64,000 bases of DNA from Glaciimonas sp. (GTDB taxonomy: Bacteria; Pseudomonadota; Gammaproteobacteria; Burkholderiales; Burkholderiaceae_D), in NCBI GenBank assembly GCA_012927625.1, contig JABBOV010000024.1:186001-250000 (forward strand), in the 5' to 3' direction. Made by a program: the position numbers and the translations under genes. A model generated the notes under the pieces. That model was given only the letters and a program-made list of their open reading frames with translations, made no database searches and was not told where the DNA came from. Positions 1 through 9,877 of this stretch are shown here, one piece after another (the first letter of the stretch is position 1; every line of letters begins with the position of its first letter).

Positions 1-783
1 GTCAAGCGCGCTGCCAGTCCCGTTAATGCGGTTGTAGAACAGTCGCCCAAGCGGCTCCAATCGCTGGAAAAAAATTATCGCATCTTGGTGCAGCCCGGTT
101 TTGTGCTGCACAGTTATCCGTACAAGGAAACTAGCCTCATCATCGATTTTTTTTCGCGTGATCATGGTCGTGTAGCACTGGTTGCCAAAGGCGCCAAGCG
201 TCCGCATTCCGCCCTGCGTGGCGTGCTGCAAACGTTTCAGCCGTTATCGGTGGGCTGGAGCGGCAAGGCGGAAATCCGCACACTGATTGGAGTTGAATGG
301 GTCGGCGGCTTGCTGCCGCTGGAGAAATCCGCGCTGTTGTGCGGCTTTTATCTGAATGAATTACTGGTCAAGTTGCTGGCCCGCGATGATCCCCATCCGA
401 CTCTGTTTAATCACTACGTTTCGACGCTGAATCAGTTGGCACATGGAGAAGCAGCACCCATCGTATTACGCCGCTTCGAGCGTGTGTTGCTGAAAGAAAC
501 CGGGGTAGCGGTGGATTTGACGCTGTGCACCACTACGCGAAGTGTCGTAACAGCGGATGCAATATATGTTGTTGACCCGGAACGCGGGGTGCGCCTGGCG
601 CGGCCGGGCGATCCCTGGCCGCAGGTTAGAGGACAGACTTTGCTGGATATGGAATGCGGAAATTATGCTGATGCAACTACTCTTGTTCAGAGTAAGCTCA
701 TGATGCGCGCTCTGCTGGCACATCATTTGGGCGGCACACCGCTGAATACACGTCAAATTCTGATAGATTTAATGCAGTTATAA
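1..783 (+). CDS. recO: DNA repair protein RecO (5' partial)
   Basis: RecO loads RecA onto SSB-coated single-stranded DNA in the RecFOR recombinational repair pathway. The frame is open from the first base of the window. The first possible start inside it is a TTG at 85, but residues upstream read as coding, and betaproteobacterial RecO proteins often carry an N-terminal extension, so the true start is probably outside the window. The N-terminal OB-fold segment contains [10 protein letters not shown] and the basic [10 protein letters not shown] stretch typical of RecO. The gene is followed after 22 bp by pdxJ, which suggests a recO-pdxJ-acpS-nagZ operon. Family assignment is firm; only the 5' end is unresolved. 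Confidence 0.9.
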   Translation, partial: VKRAASPVNAVVEQSPKRLQSLEKNYRILVQPGFVLHSYPYKETSLIIDFFSRDHGRVALVAKGAKRPHSALRGVLQTFQPLSVGWSGKAEIRTLIGVEWVGGLLPLEKSALLCGFYLNELLVKLLARDDPHPTLFNHYVSTLNQLAHGEAAPIVLRRFERVLLKETGVAVDLTLCTTTRSVVTADAIYVVDPERGVRLARPGDPWPQVRGQTLLDMECGNYADATTLVQSKLMMRALLAHHLGGTPLNTRQILIDLMQL

Positions 784-805
784 GTCAACCATAGTCACCA
801 CTCCC

Positions 806-1579
806 ATGAGCTTTTTGCAACCGAGCAGTCAAATCATCGATTTAGGCGTCAATATCGATCACGTCGCAACCTTGCGCAATGCGCGTGGCACCATTTATCC
901 TGACCCCATATGTGCTGCATTATGGGCAGAAGAGGCCGGTGCTGATTCCATTACCCTGCATTTGCGTGAGGATCGACGGCACATCAAAGATGCAGACGTG
1001 GTGGCGATCCGGCCGCTACTGCTGACGCGGATGAATCTTGAATCCGCAGTCACTTCCCAGATGATTGATTTCGCCTGCCGTATCAAGCCGCAGGATGTTT
1101 GTCTGGTACCCGAGCGGCGCGCCGAAGTGACTACCGAGGGTGGACTGGATGTGGTGCGTTATTTCACCCAAATCAAAGCTGCAATTATTCAGTTGCAGGC
1201 GGAAAATATTCGCGTGAGCCTGTTCATCGATCCTGACCCGGAACAAATTGCAGCGGCCGCGCAAGTCGGCGCGCCAGTGATTGAACTGCACACCGGTCGC
1301 TACGCCGACGCGCACACGCAAGAAGAGCAGATTAAAGAATTGGCACGGGTAAAGGAAGGCGTGCTGGATGGCAGCAGGCGCGGCATGCAAGTCAATGCCG
1401 GTCACGGCCTGCATTACACCAATGTGCAAGCGATCGCTGCCATTACCGGAATTGCCGAGCTGAACATCGGTCATGCTATCGTGGCCCATGCGGTATTCGT
1501 CGGCTGGAAAGCAGCGGTGGGCGAAATGAAGGCAATCATGGTGCAAGCGCGTCTGGCTGCACTGCAAGTGCGCGAGTAG
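806..1579 (+). CDS. pdxJ: Pyridoxine 5'-phosphate synthase PdxJ
   Basis: PdxJ condenses 1-deoxy-D-xylulose 5-phosphate with 3-amino-2-oxopropyl phosphate to give pyridoxine 5'-phosphate, the last ring-forming step of DXP-dependent vitamin B6 synthesis. The 257-residue protein has the usual length. It carries the N-terminal [16 protein letters not shown] signature (residues 13-28), the [12 protein letters not shown] phosphate-site segment and the C-terminal [12 protein letters not shown] motif of the TIM-barrel enzyme. The ATG at 806 places the signature at the normal distance from the N-terminus. It sits between recO and acpS, a common arrangement in proteobacteria. Confidence 0.97.
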   Translation: MSFLQPSSQIIDLGVNIDHVATLRNARGTIYPDPICAALWAEEAGADSITLHLREDRRHIKDADVVAIRPLLLTRMNLESAVTSQMIDFACRIKPQDVCLVPERRAEVTTEGGLDVVRYFTQIKAAIIQLQAENIRVSLFIDPDPEQIAAAAQVGAPVIELHTGRYADAHTQEEQIKELARVKEGVLDGSRRGMQVNAGHGLHYTNVQAIAAITGIAELNIGHAIVAHAVFVGWKAAVGEMKAIMVQARLAALQVRE

Positions 1580-1602
1580 GTGCAATAACGGATGGGTCAA
1601 AA

Positions 1603-1995
1603 ATGATTTTCGGAATCGGTACTGACATCATCCGCATCCAGCGAATCGAGGCTGCACTGGAGCGCAATGGAGAGCGCTTTGCGGAAAAAATTCTCGGTCC
1701 GCTGGAGCTGGAAAAATACCATCAGCGCAAACAGCAAGCCTCCGCGCGCGGCATCCGTTTTCTGGCTACCCGTTTTGCGGCCAAGGAAGCATTTTCCAAG
1801 GCAATCGGCCTCGGCATGTGCATGCCGATGACTTGGCGTGCGATGCAGACGCTCAATGCACCGAGCGGCAGGCCCGTCGTTGTCGTCAGCGGTGCGCTCA
1901 AGGAATTCATGGACAGCAACCGGTTGGCGGCCCAAGTCTCGATTACCGACGAGACCGATTATGCTGTCGCCTTCGTGGTGGTAGAAAAAACGTAA
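1603..1995 (+). CDS. acpS: Holo-[acyl-carrier-protein] synthase AcpS
   Basis: AcpS transfers the 4'-phosphopantetheine group of CoA to apo-acyl carrier protein, which activates it for fatty acid synthesis. The 130-residue protein has both phosphopantetheinyl transferase signatures: GIGTDIIRI near the N-terminus, with the Mg-binding Asp, and [13 protein letters not shown] in the middle, with the catalytic Glu and Lys. The ATG at 1603 lies 23 bp after the pdxJ stop and nagZ follows after 30 bp, so all four genes are probably co-transcribed. Confidence 0.96.
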   Translation: MIFGIGTDIIRIQRIEAALERNGERFAEKILGPLELEKYHQRKQQASARGIRFLATRFAAKEAFSKAIGLGMCMPMTWRAMQTLNAPSGRPVVVVSGALKEFMDSNRLAAQVSITDETDYAVAFVVVEKT

Positions 1996-2025
1996 AAATA
2001 AACGCACAAAAAACGTAGGAAAAAC

Positions 2026-3105
2026 ATGAGAACAATTCGTAAGGCAGATTTCATCGCACCTTCCTTGGCCGCAACTTTTGGCCCCATCATGCTCGATGTG
2101 CTCGGCACTAAGCTGGCAGCCGATGACATCCGCCGCATCCGGCATCCGCAGACTGGCGGTGTCATATTGTTCGCGCGCAATTACATCAACCGTGAGCAAT
2201 TGACCGCATTGACTGCAGCGATCCATGCAGCCCGCCCAGGCTTATTGATTGCGGTCGATCACGAAGGCGGACGCGTGCAGCGCTTCAAGACCGGTGGCTT
2301 TACGAAGTTGCCGGCGATGCGGACTTTAGGCGCTTTGTGGGAGCGTGATGTTTTGCAGGCCACCAATGTTGCTACTGCGGTGGGCTATATTCTTGCTACT
2401 GAGCTGCGCGCCTGCGGCGTCGATATGTCCTTCACCCCAGTGCTGGATCTGGACCATGGTGCATCCAGCGTGATCGGCGACCGGGCCTTCCATCACGATG
2501 CGCGGGTGGTCACGTTGCTGGCGAAGAGCCTGAATCATGGCCTGCTGCTCGCTGGCATGGCCAATTGCGGCAAGCATTTTCCCGGTCATGGCTTTGTTCA
2601 TGCCGATTCGCATGTCGCCATTCCGGTTGACGAGCGACCGCTGCAGGTTATTCTGGCGGAAGATGCTGCGCCTTACAATTGGCTCGGCATGAGCTTGTCG
2701 GCAGTGATGCCGGCGCATGTAATCTACCCCAAGGTTGACAAGCATCCGGCCTGTTTTTCGAAAAAATGGTTGTCGATGCTGCGCAATAAAATGGGTTTCG
2801 AAGGTGCCATTTTCAGCGATGATCTGAGTATGGAAGGCGCCAGCGTGGCCGGCAGCGTACTTGACGGTGCCAAGGCAGCGCTGAAAGCAGGTTGCGATGT
2901 GGTGCTGATCTGCAACGCACCCGACAAGGCAGATCAGCTGCTGGCAGGGATCAAGACTGGTACCAGCGTGGCGGCGCGTGCCGCTGCTGTACGTTCGGCG
3001 GCGCGCCTGGCAGCCATGTTACCGGCTGGGCCGGCGCTGGATTGGCAGAACTTGCAACAGGATGCGCGTTACCAGGCGGCGCTTGTCCTGATGAAATCGC
3101 TATAA
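2026..3105 (+). CDS. nagZ: Beta-N-acetylhexosaminidase NagZ (GH3)
   Basis: NagZ is the cytoplasmic glycoside hydrolase family 3 enzyme of peptidoglycan recycling. It removes N-acetylglucosamine from GlcNAc-anhydroMurNAc peptides. The diagnostic KHFPGHG loop is at residues 183-189 and the catalytic nucleophile lies in SDDLSM at about residue 266. VDHEGGRVQRF, typical of the substrate pocket, is also present. At 359 residues it is a normal single-domain NagZ with no signal peptide. The upstream AAACATG context at 2026 and the short gap to acpS support this start. A dispersed AT-rich repeat follows the stop. Confidence 0.96.
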   Translation: MRTIRKADFIAPSLAATFGPIMLDVLGTKLAADDIRRIRHPQTGGVILFARNYINREQLTALTAAIHAARPGLLIAVDHEGGRVQRFKTGGFTKLPAMRTLGALWERDVLQATNVATAVGYILATELRACGVDMSFTPVLDLDHGASSVIGDRAFHHDARVVTLLAKSLNHGLLLAGMANCGKHFPGHGFVHADSHVAIPVDERPLQVILAEDAAPYNWLGMSLSAVMPAHVIYPKVDKHPACFSKKWLSMLRNKMGFEGAIFSDDLSMEGASVAGSVLDGAKAALKAGCDVVLICNAPDKADQLLAGIKTGTSVAARAAAVRSAARLAAMLPAGPALDWQNLQQDARYQAALVLMKSL

Positions 3106-3116
3106 ATGGTATTTAT

Positions 3117-3189
3117 AGAGAGTATATTTTTTACCGCCATGAATTAATGCGGTAATGGTATTATTTATTGATATACATAGATTAGTATG
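3117..3189 (+). repeat. AT-rich dispersed repeat, copy A
   Basis: Copy A of a roughly 73-bp family in this window, between nagZ and uvrC. It begins with a GAGAGTATA block and has a central inverted repeat, TTACCGC at 3131-3137 pairing with GCGGTAA at 3149-3155. It continues with an A/T-rich stretch containing ATACAT and ends in AGTATG at 3184-3189. The same order of blocks recurs at 9878, 31426, 47947, 51963 and, inverted, 56044. Confidence 0.6.
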
Positions 3190-3254
3190 TTTTATTTTCC
3201 GGTGCCGTATAAACACTATTCCTGACTGACACATTACGTATTCATGTTCTCGCG

Positions 3255-5111
3255 ATGACCGAAAATGTTGTTCCACTTCCCCGTGATCTCGTTTTGGAAA
3301 CGGTTGCCAAACTGCCGCATTTGCCCGGCGTGTATCGCTATTTCGATGCGGAAGATAAAGTGTTGTATGTCGGCAAGGCGCGTGACCTGAAAAAACGTGT
3401 TTCGAGCTATTTTCTGAAAAACCTCGCCAGTCCACGCACCGCAATGATGGTGGAGCGCATTGCGCGGCTGGAAACTACTGTGACTCGTAGCGAGGCCGAA
3501 GCGCTGATTCTTGAAAACAATCTGATCAAGTCGCTGCAGCCGCGCTTCAATATCCTGTTTCGCGACGACAAGTCGTATCCTTATCTGAAGATCAGCGCAC
3601 AGAATGTGCCACGGATGGCGTATTACCGGGGTGCGGTCGACAAGAAAAGCCAATATTTCGGACCTTTCCCGAGTGCTTGGGCGGTCAGGGAATCGATGCA
3701 AATCCTGCAAAAAGTATTCCAGTTGCGCACTTGTGAAGATAGCGTGTTTGCCAACCGCACCCGGCCTTGCCTGTTGCATCAAATTCACCGTTGCAGCGCG
3801 CCTTGCGTAAATATTATTGCGCAGGAGGATTACCTGATCGATGTCGAGAACGCAGCCAAGTTCCTGCGCGGTAGGCAGTCTGAGGTGCTGCAGACGTTGG
3901 AAGCAAAAATGCATGCGTTTGCCGCTGAACTCAAGTTTGAGCAGGCCGCGGCAGTACGCAATCAAATGAATGCCTTGTCGCGCGTGTTGCACCAGCAAAG
4001 TATGGAGAGTACCGACGATAGCGATATCGATATCATCGCGGTGCTGGTGCAGGGTGGACGCGCCTGTGTCAATCTGGCTATGGTGCGGGGCGGTCGTCAT
4101 CTTGGCGACCGCGCTTATTTTCCGACCCAGCTCGACAGTGCTGGCGTAAGTGTCGGGGAGACACTCGAAGTTGAGGTTTTAAAGGCATTTCTGGCCCAGC
4201 ATTACCTCGAAAAATTTATTCCCGGCACGCTGATCCTGAGCATCGAATTTGATGAGCCGGCTTTGATGGTGGCGCTGATGGAGCAATGCGGCCATCGGAT
4301 CAACCTGTTGTTTCAGCCGCACGGGCAGCGCCATCAATGGCTGGAAATGGCTGCCAAAGGAGCCGAAATATCGCTTGCGCGCCTGCTCTCGGAACAGGGC
4401 TCGCAGCAAACGCGCACCCGCATGCTGGTCGATGTGCTGGGCATCGATATTGCCGACATCGATGCGTTGCGCATCGAATGCTTCGATATCAGTCACACTC
4501 AAGGCGAAGCGACCCAGGCATCATGCGTGGTGTTCCAGCATCACGCGATGCAAAATGGAGAATATCGGCGCTACAACATCACCGACATTACGCCTGGCGA
4601 CGATTACGCAGCAATGCGTCAGGTATTAAAGCGGCGTTACGAGAAAATTGCCAACGGCGACGGCATAATGCCGGATGTGGTGTTGATTGATGGTGGCAAA
4701 GGGCAAGTTGAAATGGCGCGGCAAGTGTTTAGCGAACTGGGACTTGATATCAGTTTGATTGTCGGTGTTGCCAAAGGAGAGGGCCGTAAAGTCGGACTGG
4801 AAACGCTGGTGTTCGTTGACGGCCGTGCGCCGCAGGAACTAGGGCGCGAATCTGCCGCCCTGATGCTGGTGGCGCAAATCAGGGATGAAGCGCATCGTTT
4901 TGCCATTACCGGCATGCGAGCCAAACGCGCCAAAACGCGCCAGACTTCGCGGCTGGAAGAAATTGAAGGGATTGGCGCTAAACGGCGCCAAAAACTTCTG
5001 ATACGATTCGGCGGTCTGCGTGGCGTGGTAGACGCCAGCGTGGATGATCTTGCTTCGGTTGATGGCATTTCGCGACAACTGGCAGAAGAGATATACAAGC
5101 AACTGCACTGA
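3255..5111 (+). CDS. uvrC: Excinuclease ABC subunit C
   Basis: UvrC makes the 3' and 5' incisions around bulky lesions in nucleotide excision repair after UvrA2B loading. Domains in order are an N-terminal GIY-YIG nuclease (LPGVYRYF, then [13 protein letters not shown], residues about 14-95), Cys-containing and UVR segments ([11 protein letters not shown], about 230), an RNase H-like C-terminal nuclease ([13 protein letters not shown]) and tandem helix-hairpin-helix motifs ([13 protein letters not shown] and [13 protein letters not shown]). The 618-residue length is normal. It has its own upstream gap of about 150 bp holding repeat copy A, and pgsA follows 63 bp later. Confidence 0.97.
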   Translation: MTENVVPLPRDLVLETVAKLPHLPGVYRYFDAEDKVLYVGKARDLKKRVSSYFLKNLASPRTAMMVERIARLETTVTRSEAEALILENNLIKSLQPRFNILFRDDKSYPYLKISAQNVPRMAYYRGAVDKKSQYFGPFPSAWAVRESMQILQKVFQLRTCEDSVFANRTRPCLLHQIHRCSAPCVNIIAQEDYLIDVENAAKFLRGRQSEVLQTLEAKMHAFAAELKFEQAAAVRNQMNALSRVLHQQSMESTDDSDIDIIAVLVQGGRACVNLAMVRGGRHLGDRAYFPTQLDSAGVSVGETLEVEVLKAFLAQHYLEKFIPGTLILSIEFDEPALMVALMEQCGHRINLLFQPHGQRHQWLEMAAKGAEISLARLLSEQGSQQTRTRMLVDVLGIDIADIDALRIECFDISHTQGEATQASCVVFQHHAMQNGEYRRYNITDITPGDDYAAMRQVLKRRYEKIANGDGIMPDVVLIDGGKGQVEMARQVFSELGLDISLIVGVAKGEGRKVGLETLVFVDGRAPQELGRESAALMLVAQIRDEAHRFAITGMRAKRAKTRQTSRLEEIEGIGAKRRQKLLIRFGGLRGVVDASVDDLASVDGISRQLAEEIYKQLH

Positions 5112-5174
5112 ATCGGCCGCTGGATTGCCTAATCCGTAATTCGCATATTAAGATAAGAATTAAAAGATGAACTT

Positions 5175-5759
5175 ATGCCACTGAACATTCCTATTTTTCT
5201 TACATGGTTGCGCGTTGCGTTGATTCCGCTGGTGGTCGGCGTATTTTATTTGCCCCACGCAATGTTGTCGCCCGACGCCCAGGGCCTGGCTTCAACGCTC
5301 ATATTCATTGTGGCTGCCATGACGGACTGGTTAGACGGTTTTCTGGCTCGCCGCTGGAATCAGACTTCTGCATTTGGCGCCTTTCTGGACCCGGTGGCGG
5401 ACAAGCTGATGGTAGCGGGTGCATTGCTGATACTGGTGCACCTGAATCGTGTAGACGCAGTGATTGCGTTTATCATTATCGGGCGGGAAATCACTATCTC
5501 AGCGTTGCGCGAGTGGATGGCCCAGATCGGTGCTTCCAAATCAGTTGCAGTAAGCTCTCTGGGAAAAATAAAAACTGCGGCGCAAATGATTGCCATCCCC
5601 ATGCTGCTTTATTACGATGACCTGTTTGGTGTAATCGACACGCGCTTGTTTGGTGCCTGGTTGATGGTCGTGGCAGCGGTTCTTACGGTGTGGTCGATGT
5701 TTTATTATATGCGCCGCGCGTGGCCGCTCATCAAAGAAAACGCCGGTAAATTACTCTAA
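5175..5759 (+). CDS. pgsA: CDP-diacylglycerol-glycerol-3-phosphate 3-phosphatidyltransferase
   Basis: PgsA is the integral membrane enzyme that makes phosphatidylglycerol phosphate, the committed step to phosphatidylglycerol and cardiolipin. The CDP-alcohol phosphotransferase motif DGx2ARx8Gx3Dx3D is complete: D54, G55, A58, R59, G68, D72 and D76. Several hydrophobic segments fit a membrane topology, and 194 residues is the family length. The uvrC-pgsA-tRNA order is widespread in Gram-negative bacteria and supports the call. The start is the ATG at 5175. Confidence 0.96.
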   Translation: MPLNIPIFLTWLRVALIPLVVGVFYLPHAMLSPDAQGLASTLIFIVAAMTDWLDGFLARRWNQTSAFGAFLDPVADKLMVAGALLILVHLNRVDAVIAFIIIGREITISALREWMAQIGASKSVAVSSLGKIKTAAQMIAIPMLLYYDDLFGVIDTRLFGAWLMVVAAVLTVWSMFYYMRRAWPLIKENAGKLL

Positions 5760-5763
5760 GTTC

Positions 5764-5791
5764 TTGACAAGCAATTTGCGTATTATATAAT
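5764..5791 (+). promoter_or_regulatory. Sigma-70 promoter of the tRNA-Gly array
   Basis: A perfect -35 hexamer TTGACA (5764-5769) and a perfect -10 hexamer TATAAT (5786-5791) are separated by 16 bp. A G/C-rich TGTGCGGC stretch follows the -10, resembling the discriminator of stringently controlled stable-RNA promoters. The first tRNA starts 18 bp downstream. Confidence 0.88.
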
Positions 5792-5808
5792 GTGCGGCTG
5801 TTGTGAAT

Positions 5809-5884
5809 GCGGGAGTAGCTCAGTTGGTAGAGCGTAACCTTGCCAAGGTTAAGGTCGAGAGTTCGAGACTCTTCTCCCGCTCCA
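5809..5884 (+). tRNA. tRNA-Gly(GCC), copy 1
   Basis: A 76-nt cloverleaf with acceptor stem GCGGGAG/CTCCCGC, discriminator T and encoded CCA. The D stem is GCTC/GAGC. The anticodon stem is TAACC/GGTTA with loop TTGCCAA (anticodon GCC). The T arm has the TTCGAGA loop. This is the first of three identical copies spaced exactly 114 bp apart. Confidence 0.97.
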
Positions 5885-5922
5885 GTTTTAGAAGTAGCAG
5901 TGGAAGTCAGGTAATAAAAAAT

Positions 5923-5998
5923 GCGGGAGTAGCTCAGTTGGTAGAGCGTAACCTTGCCAAGGTTAAGGTCGAGAGTTCGAGACTCTTCTCCCGCTCCA
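5923..5998 (+). tRNA. tRNA-Gly(GCC), copy 2
   Basis: Base-for-base identical to the first copy, with anticodon GCC and encoded CCA. It is preceded by a 38-bp spacer that is itself repeated before the third copy. Confidence 0.97.
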
Positions 5999-6036
5999 GT
6001 TTTAGAAGTAGCAGTGGAAGTCAGGTAATAAAAAAT

Positions 6037-6112
6037 GCGGGAGTAGCTCAGTTGGTAGAGCGTAACCTTGCCAAGGTTAAGGTCGAGAGTTCGAGACTCT
6101 TCTCCCGCTCCA
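6037..6112 (+). tRNA. tRNA-Gly(GCC), copy 3
   Basis: Third identical copy, with anticodon GCC and encoded CCA. It is followed within 10 bp by a strong intrinsic terminator, so the three tRNAs form one transcription unit. Confidence 0.97.
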
Positions 6113-6120
6113 GTTTATAA

Positions 6121-6147
6121 AAGGAAGCTATCAAGCTTCCTTTTTTT
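6121..6147 (+). terminator. Intrinsic terminator after the tRNA array
   Basis: A hairpin with arms at 6121-6129 and 6134-6142 and loop ATCA overlaps and is followed by a run of seven T (6141-6147). Position and form fit rho-independent termination of the tRNA-Gly transcript. Confidence 0.9.
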
Positions 6148-6439
6148 ATTTTTGTCTGGCGTTTTCGTGGCTAACCGGACAAACACACATTAGTCTGCGA
6201 ATTGCGTCCTGTACGCTCCATGACGTAACGGCTTAAGCCTTCTTGACCCACAGGCTGCACCAGCCCTCGGGGCTGATCTGGCTTTCTTGCGTGAAGCAGA
6301 TAATCGGGAGGCGTCATGTTGCGCAGGCATGCGGCGCAATGGTGTAGCAGTGTTCCGGGTGGCATTGCACCGCGCCTGCGAACCGGTGTCAGCGTGCAAG
6401 CGGATAACGATACGCTATTGATAATACTCCCTAAAATAA
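6148..6439. other. Intergenic region between tRNA terminator and cobQ
   Basis: About 290 bp with no convincing gene. Two overlapping minus-strand reading frames of 64 and 69 codons exist, but neither resembles a known family and their composition is not clearly coding. A minus-oriented GGGAGTATT block at 6423-6431 looks like the left end of a decayed copy (B) of the dispersed AT-rich repeat. No cobalamin riboswitch blocks were found here. Confidence 0.5.
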
Positions 6440-7933
6440 TTATTTCGCATGGTGTAATAGTGCCGCCAGCAAAGGCGCGCTGGCGTCGGCGATGCGGTTC
6501 AGGCTCTGTTCGCGCAATTGCCCGAGATCGACGCTATTGTCCGTTTCCAGTCCGGCCCAGCGCAGCAGGGCAGCGCAGGCTTCGGGGCTGTCAAACAGGC
6601 CGTGCAGGTAGGTGCCCAGGATTTGGTCGTCGGTTGAACGGGCGCCTTCCGGCCGCATTTGGCCACCGGTGTTGATGACGAAGGCTGGGCGCGCCAATGC
6701 TGAACCGTGCGAAATTCCCATGTGGATTTCGTAGCCAACCACCGGAATGCATGCTTCGACGTCGCCGAACGCGCAGTGGCCGGCGGCTTGCGATAGATGC
6801 TTGTCTTTTGTCAGCAGGGTGTCGATATCGAGCAAGCCCAGCGCGGATGTGACGCCTGCCTTGCCTTCTACCCCATGCGGGTCGGTCACGCTTTGGCCCA
6901 GCATTTGGAAGCCGCCGCAGATCCCGATCAGTTTGCCGCCATACCGCAAATGCTTGACCAATGCATCTTGCCAGCCTTGCGCTTTCAGCCAGTCGAGATC
7001 GGCGCGGGTATTTTTGCTGCCGGGCAAGATGATCAGGTCGGCGGCTGGGATTGCGTGACCGGGGCCGACGAAGATCAGGTCGATGTCGGGATGGGCGCGC
7101 AGCGCATCGAAATCGGTATGGTTGGAAATACGTGGGAATACCGGTACCACTACGCGGAATTTTCCGCCTGCGGTCTGGCCCGGCTGGATTGCGTCTTCGG
7201 CGTCCAGGAATAATCCGTGCAGGTACGGCAAGACCGCCAGCACCGGCTTGCCGGTTTGCTGTTCCAGCCAGTCCAGGCCGGGTTCGAGCAGGCTGATGTC
7301 GCCGCGAAAACGGTTGATAACGAAGCCGATGATGCGCGCACGTTCGCTGTCCGACAGACAGGCCAGCGTGCCGACAAAATGCGCGAAAACGCCGCCACGG
7401 TCGATGTCGGCCACCAGGATCACCGGGCAATCGACTGCTTCGGCAAAGCCCATGTTGGCGATGTCGCGCTTGCGCAGATTGATTTCGGCCGGGCTGCCCG
7501 CGCCTTCGACCAGCACCACTTCATAACCGGCCAGCAAGCGCTGGTGCGATTCCAGCACCGCTGCCATCGCGATCGTCTTGTACTGGTGATAATCGCGTGC
7601 GTTCATGTCGGCGCGCACTTGGCCGTGGATGATGACTTGCGCGCCGGTGTCGCTGGAGGGTTTCAGCAGCACCGGGTTCATGTCGGTGTGCGGCTCCAAC
7701 CCTGCGGCCCGTGCTTGCAAGGCTTGGGCGCGGCCGATCTCGCCACCGTCGGCGGTGACGGCGCTGTTCAGGGCCATGTTCTGCGGCTTGAACGGCACCA
7801 CCCGTATTTTTTCACGCGCCAGCAGGCGGCACAGCGCTGCTACCACGGTGGATTTGCCGGCGTCGGAGGTGGTGCCTTGCACCATCAAAGTACGGTACGG
7901 AAAAGGAAAATTTGTCGTGGCTTGATTCGTCAT
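6440..7933 (-). CDS. cobQ: Cobyric acid synthase (glutamine-hydrolysing)
   Basis: CobQ/CbiP amidates carboxylates b, d, e and g of adenosylcobyrinate a,c-diamide, using glutamine and ATP. The N-terminal dethiobiotin-synthetase-like P-loop domain begins [20 protein letters not shown] and has [12 protein letters not shown]. The C-terminal class I glutamine amidotransferase domain has the nucleophile in [11 protein letters not shown] and the His in GTYLHGLF. The frame stays open far upstream over btuF, but the ATG at 7933 is chosen because it overlaps the btuF stop (TAATG) and gives a standard 497-residue protein. It is the last gene of a tightly overlapping minus-strand operon. Confidence 0.96.
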   Translation of the reverse strand: MTNQATTNFPFPYRTLMVQGTTSDAGKSTVVAALCRLLAREKIRVVPFKPQNMALNSAVTADGGEIGRAQALQARAAGLEPHTDMNPVLLKPSSDTGAQVIIHGQVRADMNARDYHQYKTIAMAAVLESHQRLLAGYEVVLVEGAGSPAEINLRKRDIANMGFAEAVDCPVILVADIDRGGVFAHFVGTLACLSDSERARIIGFVINRFRGDISLLEPGLDWLEQQTGKPVLAVLPYLHGLFLDAEDAIQPGQTAGGKFRVVVPVFPRISNHTDFDALRAHPDIDLIFVGPGHAIPAADLIILPGSKNTRADLDWLKAQGWQDALVKHLRYGGKLIGICGGFQMLGQSVTDPHGVEGKAGVTSALGLLDIDTLLTKDKHLSQAAGHCAFGDVEACIPVVGYEIHMGISHGSALARPAFVINTGGQMRPEGARSTDDQILGTYLHGLFDSPEACAALLRWAGLETDNSVDLGQLREQSLNRIADASAPLLAALLHHAK

Positions 7934-8835
7934 TACTGGATCTTTCGGTGTTGGCGCGCCAGTTCGAGTTTTTCGCACAGTGCCGCCGCGCCGTCGATCA
8001 TGCGCGGGCCGGCGCGGCTGAGCAGGTCGCCGTCGAGTGAAAACAAATTGCCGCGCCGCACCGCCGTCATGGTGCTGTAGCGCTGCCACAAAGTGACACC
8101 GCCGCCGCTGGGTTGAGTACGCTGGTTGCGTTGGTCGCCGCTGAAAATGGCTTCCGGATTTTCTTGCAGCACCGCTTCGATACTGACATTGGGCGCGGTG
8201 ACCGTCATGTTGGCAAAGATGTTTTCGCCGCCGCACAGGCGCATCGCGTCGCTCAGGATGTGCTGGCCGTTGAGCGTGTACAAGGGTTTGTCCCAGACTT
8301 GGTAAAACATCCGCACTGGCGGCCGGCTTTGGTATTGCGTCTTCAGCTTTGTCAGTTTCTGGCGCAGTTCGGCGGCTGCTGCTTGTGCCGTCTGGTCGGT
8401 TCCCAGTAACTTGCCGATGCGCAGGATGTTGTCGGCAATCTCATCGAGCTTATGCGGCTCGCTATAAAACAGCGGGATGCCGAGTGCCCGCAATTGGTCG
8501 ATCTGGCGCTCGGCACTGCCATGCAGCCAAACCACAATTAAGTCTGGCTTGAGTGCGATCACCCGTTCCATGTCGATCTGGCGGTTGTCGCCGATTTGCG
8601 GGATGCTTTTGGCTGCTGCTGGAAAATCGCTATAGCTGACGGTGCCGACGATGCGTTTGCCGCCACCGGCCGCAAATACCAGTTCGGTTACGTGCGGGGC
8701 CAGCGTCACGACACGTTGCGCCGGTTTTTGCAGCGTTACTGTCTTGCCGGCGTCATCCTGCACGCTAATTGTCGCCATTGCCTGGCTTGAAAGCAGGCAA
8801 AGTGTAAGGAATAACTGCGTCAGTCGATTTTTCAT
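7933..8835 (-). CDS. btuF: Periplasmic cobalamin-binding protein BtuF-like
   Basis: Probable substrate-binding component of a corrinoid ABC transporter with the BtuC and BtuD encoded upstream. The start [15 protein letters not shown] gives a clean signal peptide cleaved near AMA. The mature part has the type III periplasmic binding fold with [36 protein letters not shown] and LKPDLIVVW, typical of BtuF/FhuD-like proteins. The ATG at 8835 overlaps the cobD stop as ATGA; a start 8 codons upstream would spoil the signal peptide. Corrinoid specificity is inferred from the operon context. Confidence 0.9.
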   Translation of the reverse strand: MKNRLTQLFLTLCLLSSQAMATISVQDDAGKTVTLQKPAQRVVTLAPHVTELVFAAGGGKRIVGTVSYSDFPAAAKSIPQIGDNRQIDMERVIALKPDLIVVWLHGSAERQIDQLRALGIPLFYSEPHKLDEIADNILRIGKLLGTDQTAQAAAAELRQKLTKLKTQYQSRPPVRMFYQVWDKPLYTLNGQHILSDAMRLCGGENIFANMTVTAPNVSIEAVLQENPEAIFSGDQRNQRTQPSGGGVTLWQRYSTMTAVRRGNLFSLDGDLLSRAGPRMIDGAAALCEKLELARQHRKIQ

Positions 8836-9848
8836 TGTTGGCCCTGGTCCCGATTCCATTCAGTGAGCGCAGCGCTCAGGCGCTGCCATCCATCTTCGTC
8901 CGGCGGCAGTCCGAGCCGGATGCCGTGGGCGGCATTCTCAAACAGGCGTACCCAGATGCCGCGCTGCGCCATGTGCTGCCAGAATGCTACCGCTTGCGGC
9001 TGCAACCACGGCCACCATTGATACAGTGCGCTTCCACTGCTGGCAATGCCCACTTCGGCCAGCAGTTGCCGCAGGCGCGCGCCATCCATGTGCAATTCTG
9101 CGCGCATGGCACTCTGCCATGTCCTATCCATTAATGCCGCGTAGCCGATCTGTTGCGCCGGGCCGCTGACTGCCCACGGGCCGAGCATATCGGCCAGCGC
9201 GGTCAATATTTCCTGCCGGGCGGCAACGAAGCCCAGCCGCAGACCTGCTAATCCAAAAAATTTACCGACCGAGCGCAGCACGATCAAGCCCGGGCGGTCG
9301 CTCCACTGCGCGATGCTGTTGTGCGGCGTCATGTCGCCGAAGGCTTCGTCGACTATCAGCCAGCCGCCGCGCAATGCCAGCCGTTCAGCCCAGGCCAGCA
9401 GTAGTTCCGGCGCGATAGTGGCACCGGTCGGGTTATTCGGATTGCAGATCACCATCACGTCGCACGCATTCACCACGGCGTCCAGTTCGGCGTAAGGAAC
9501 TTGTTGCATTTGATGTCCATGCTGCGCCCAGTGGTGCGCGTGTTCCGCATACGAAGGCGCTGCCACCACCACCCTGGAAGCTCCATTTGACAACCAGCGC
9601 AAGCGCGGCAAAGTCTGGATCGCTGCCTGCGTGCCGGCCACCGGCAACATCAGCGGCGCGTTGTAATACGCAGCCGCTGCCAGCGCCATTTCGGGATCGT
9701 TTTCCGGCAGCCGGTGCCAGGCGTCAAGCGTCAGTTGCGGCACGGGATACGGATGCGGATTGATGCCGGTCGAGAGGTCGAGCCAATCCTGCAATGGTCG
9801 ATCAAAACGGATTGCCGCGTCGCGCAGATTGCCGCCGTGTTCAAGCAT
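8832..9848 (-). CDS. cobD: Threonine-phosphate decarboxylase / CobC-type aminotransferase
   Basis: A PLP enzyme of aminotransferase fold class I. The Salmonella CobD type makes (R)-1-amino-2-propanol O-2-phosphate, the linker of the nucleotide loop; the Pseudomonas denitrificans homologue is called CobC. The N-terminus HGGNLRDAAIRF and DWLDLSTGINPHPYP is diagnostic. PLP contacts include ICNPNNPTGA, VDEAFGDM and the Schiff-base region RSVGKFFGLAGLRLGF. The length of 338 residues is normal. It lies directly before btuF with an overlap and after cbiB, whose product uses the aminopropanol phosphate. Confidence 0.93.
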   Translation of the reverse strand: MLEHGGNLRDAAIRFDRPLQDWLDLSTGINPHPYPVPQLTLDAWHRLPENDPEMALAAAAYYNAPLMLPVAGTQAAIQTLPRLRWLSNGASRVVVAAPSYAEHAHHWAQHGHQMQQVPYAELDAVVNACDVMVICNPNNPTGATIAPELLLAWAERLALRGGWLIVDEAFGDMTPHNSIAQWSDRPGLIVLRSVGKFFGLAGLRLGFVAARQEILTALADMLGPWAVSGPAQQIGYAALMDRTWQSAMRAELHMDGARLRQLLAEVGIASSGSALYQWWPWLQPQAVAFWQHMAQRGIWVRLFENAAHGIRLGLPPDEDGWQRLSAALTEWNRDQGQQ

Positions 9849-9877
9849 GGATTATTGCCTCAATAATTTATTGTTAT

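Larger units (their letters stand above)
5809..6112 (+). repeat. 114-bp tandem repeat carrying three tRNA-Gly genes
   Basis: The unit is a tRNA of 76 bp plus a spacer of 38 bp. It recurs exactly at 5809, 5923 and 6037. The two complete spacers are identical, which points to recent unequal duplication or gene conversion. Confidence 0.93.

Noticed and set aside
5803-6120. 105-codon plus-strand frame across the tRNA array
   Set aside because: It is the translation of three identical tRNA genes; the internal protein repeats simply mirror the 114-bp DNA repeat.
6171-6399. Two overlapping minus-strand frames of 64 and 69 codons after cobQ
   Set aside because: They use different frames of the same DNA, neither has a recognisable family or good start context.
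6148-6439. Possible third cobalamin riboswitch near the end of the cobalamin locus
   Set aside because: Neither strand contains the CCGCAACGG core or the B12 box, and the region is downstream of cobQ, not upstream of a gene.
7217-8080. 287-codon plus-strand frame opposite cobQ
   Set aside because: Antisense to the conserved P-loop and amidotransferase regions of cobQ; no protein-family features.
7934-8236. N-terminal extension of cobQ to 598 codons
   Set aside because: The extra 101 codons lie over btuF in another frame, show no family similarity, and the ATG at 7933 overlaps the btuF stop.
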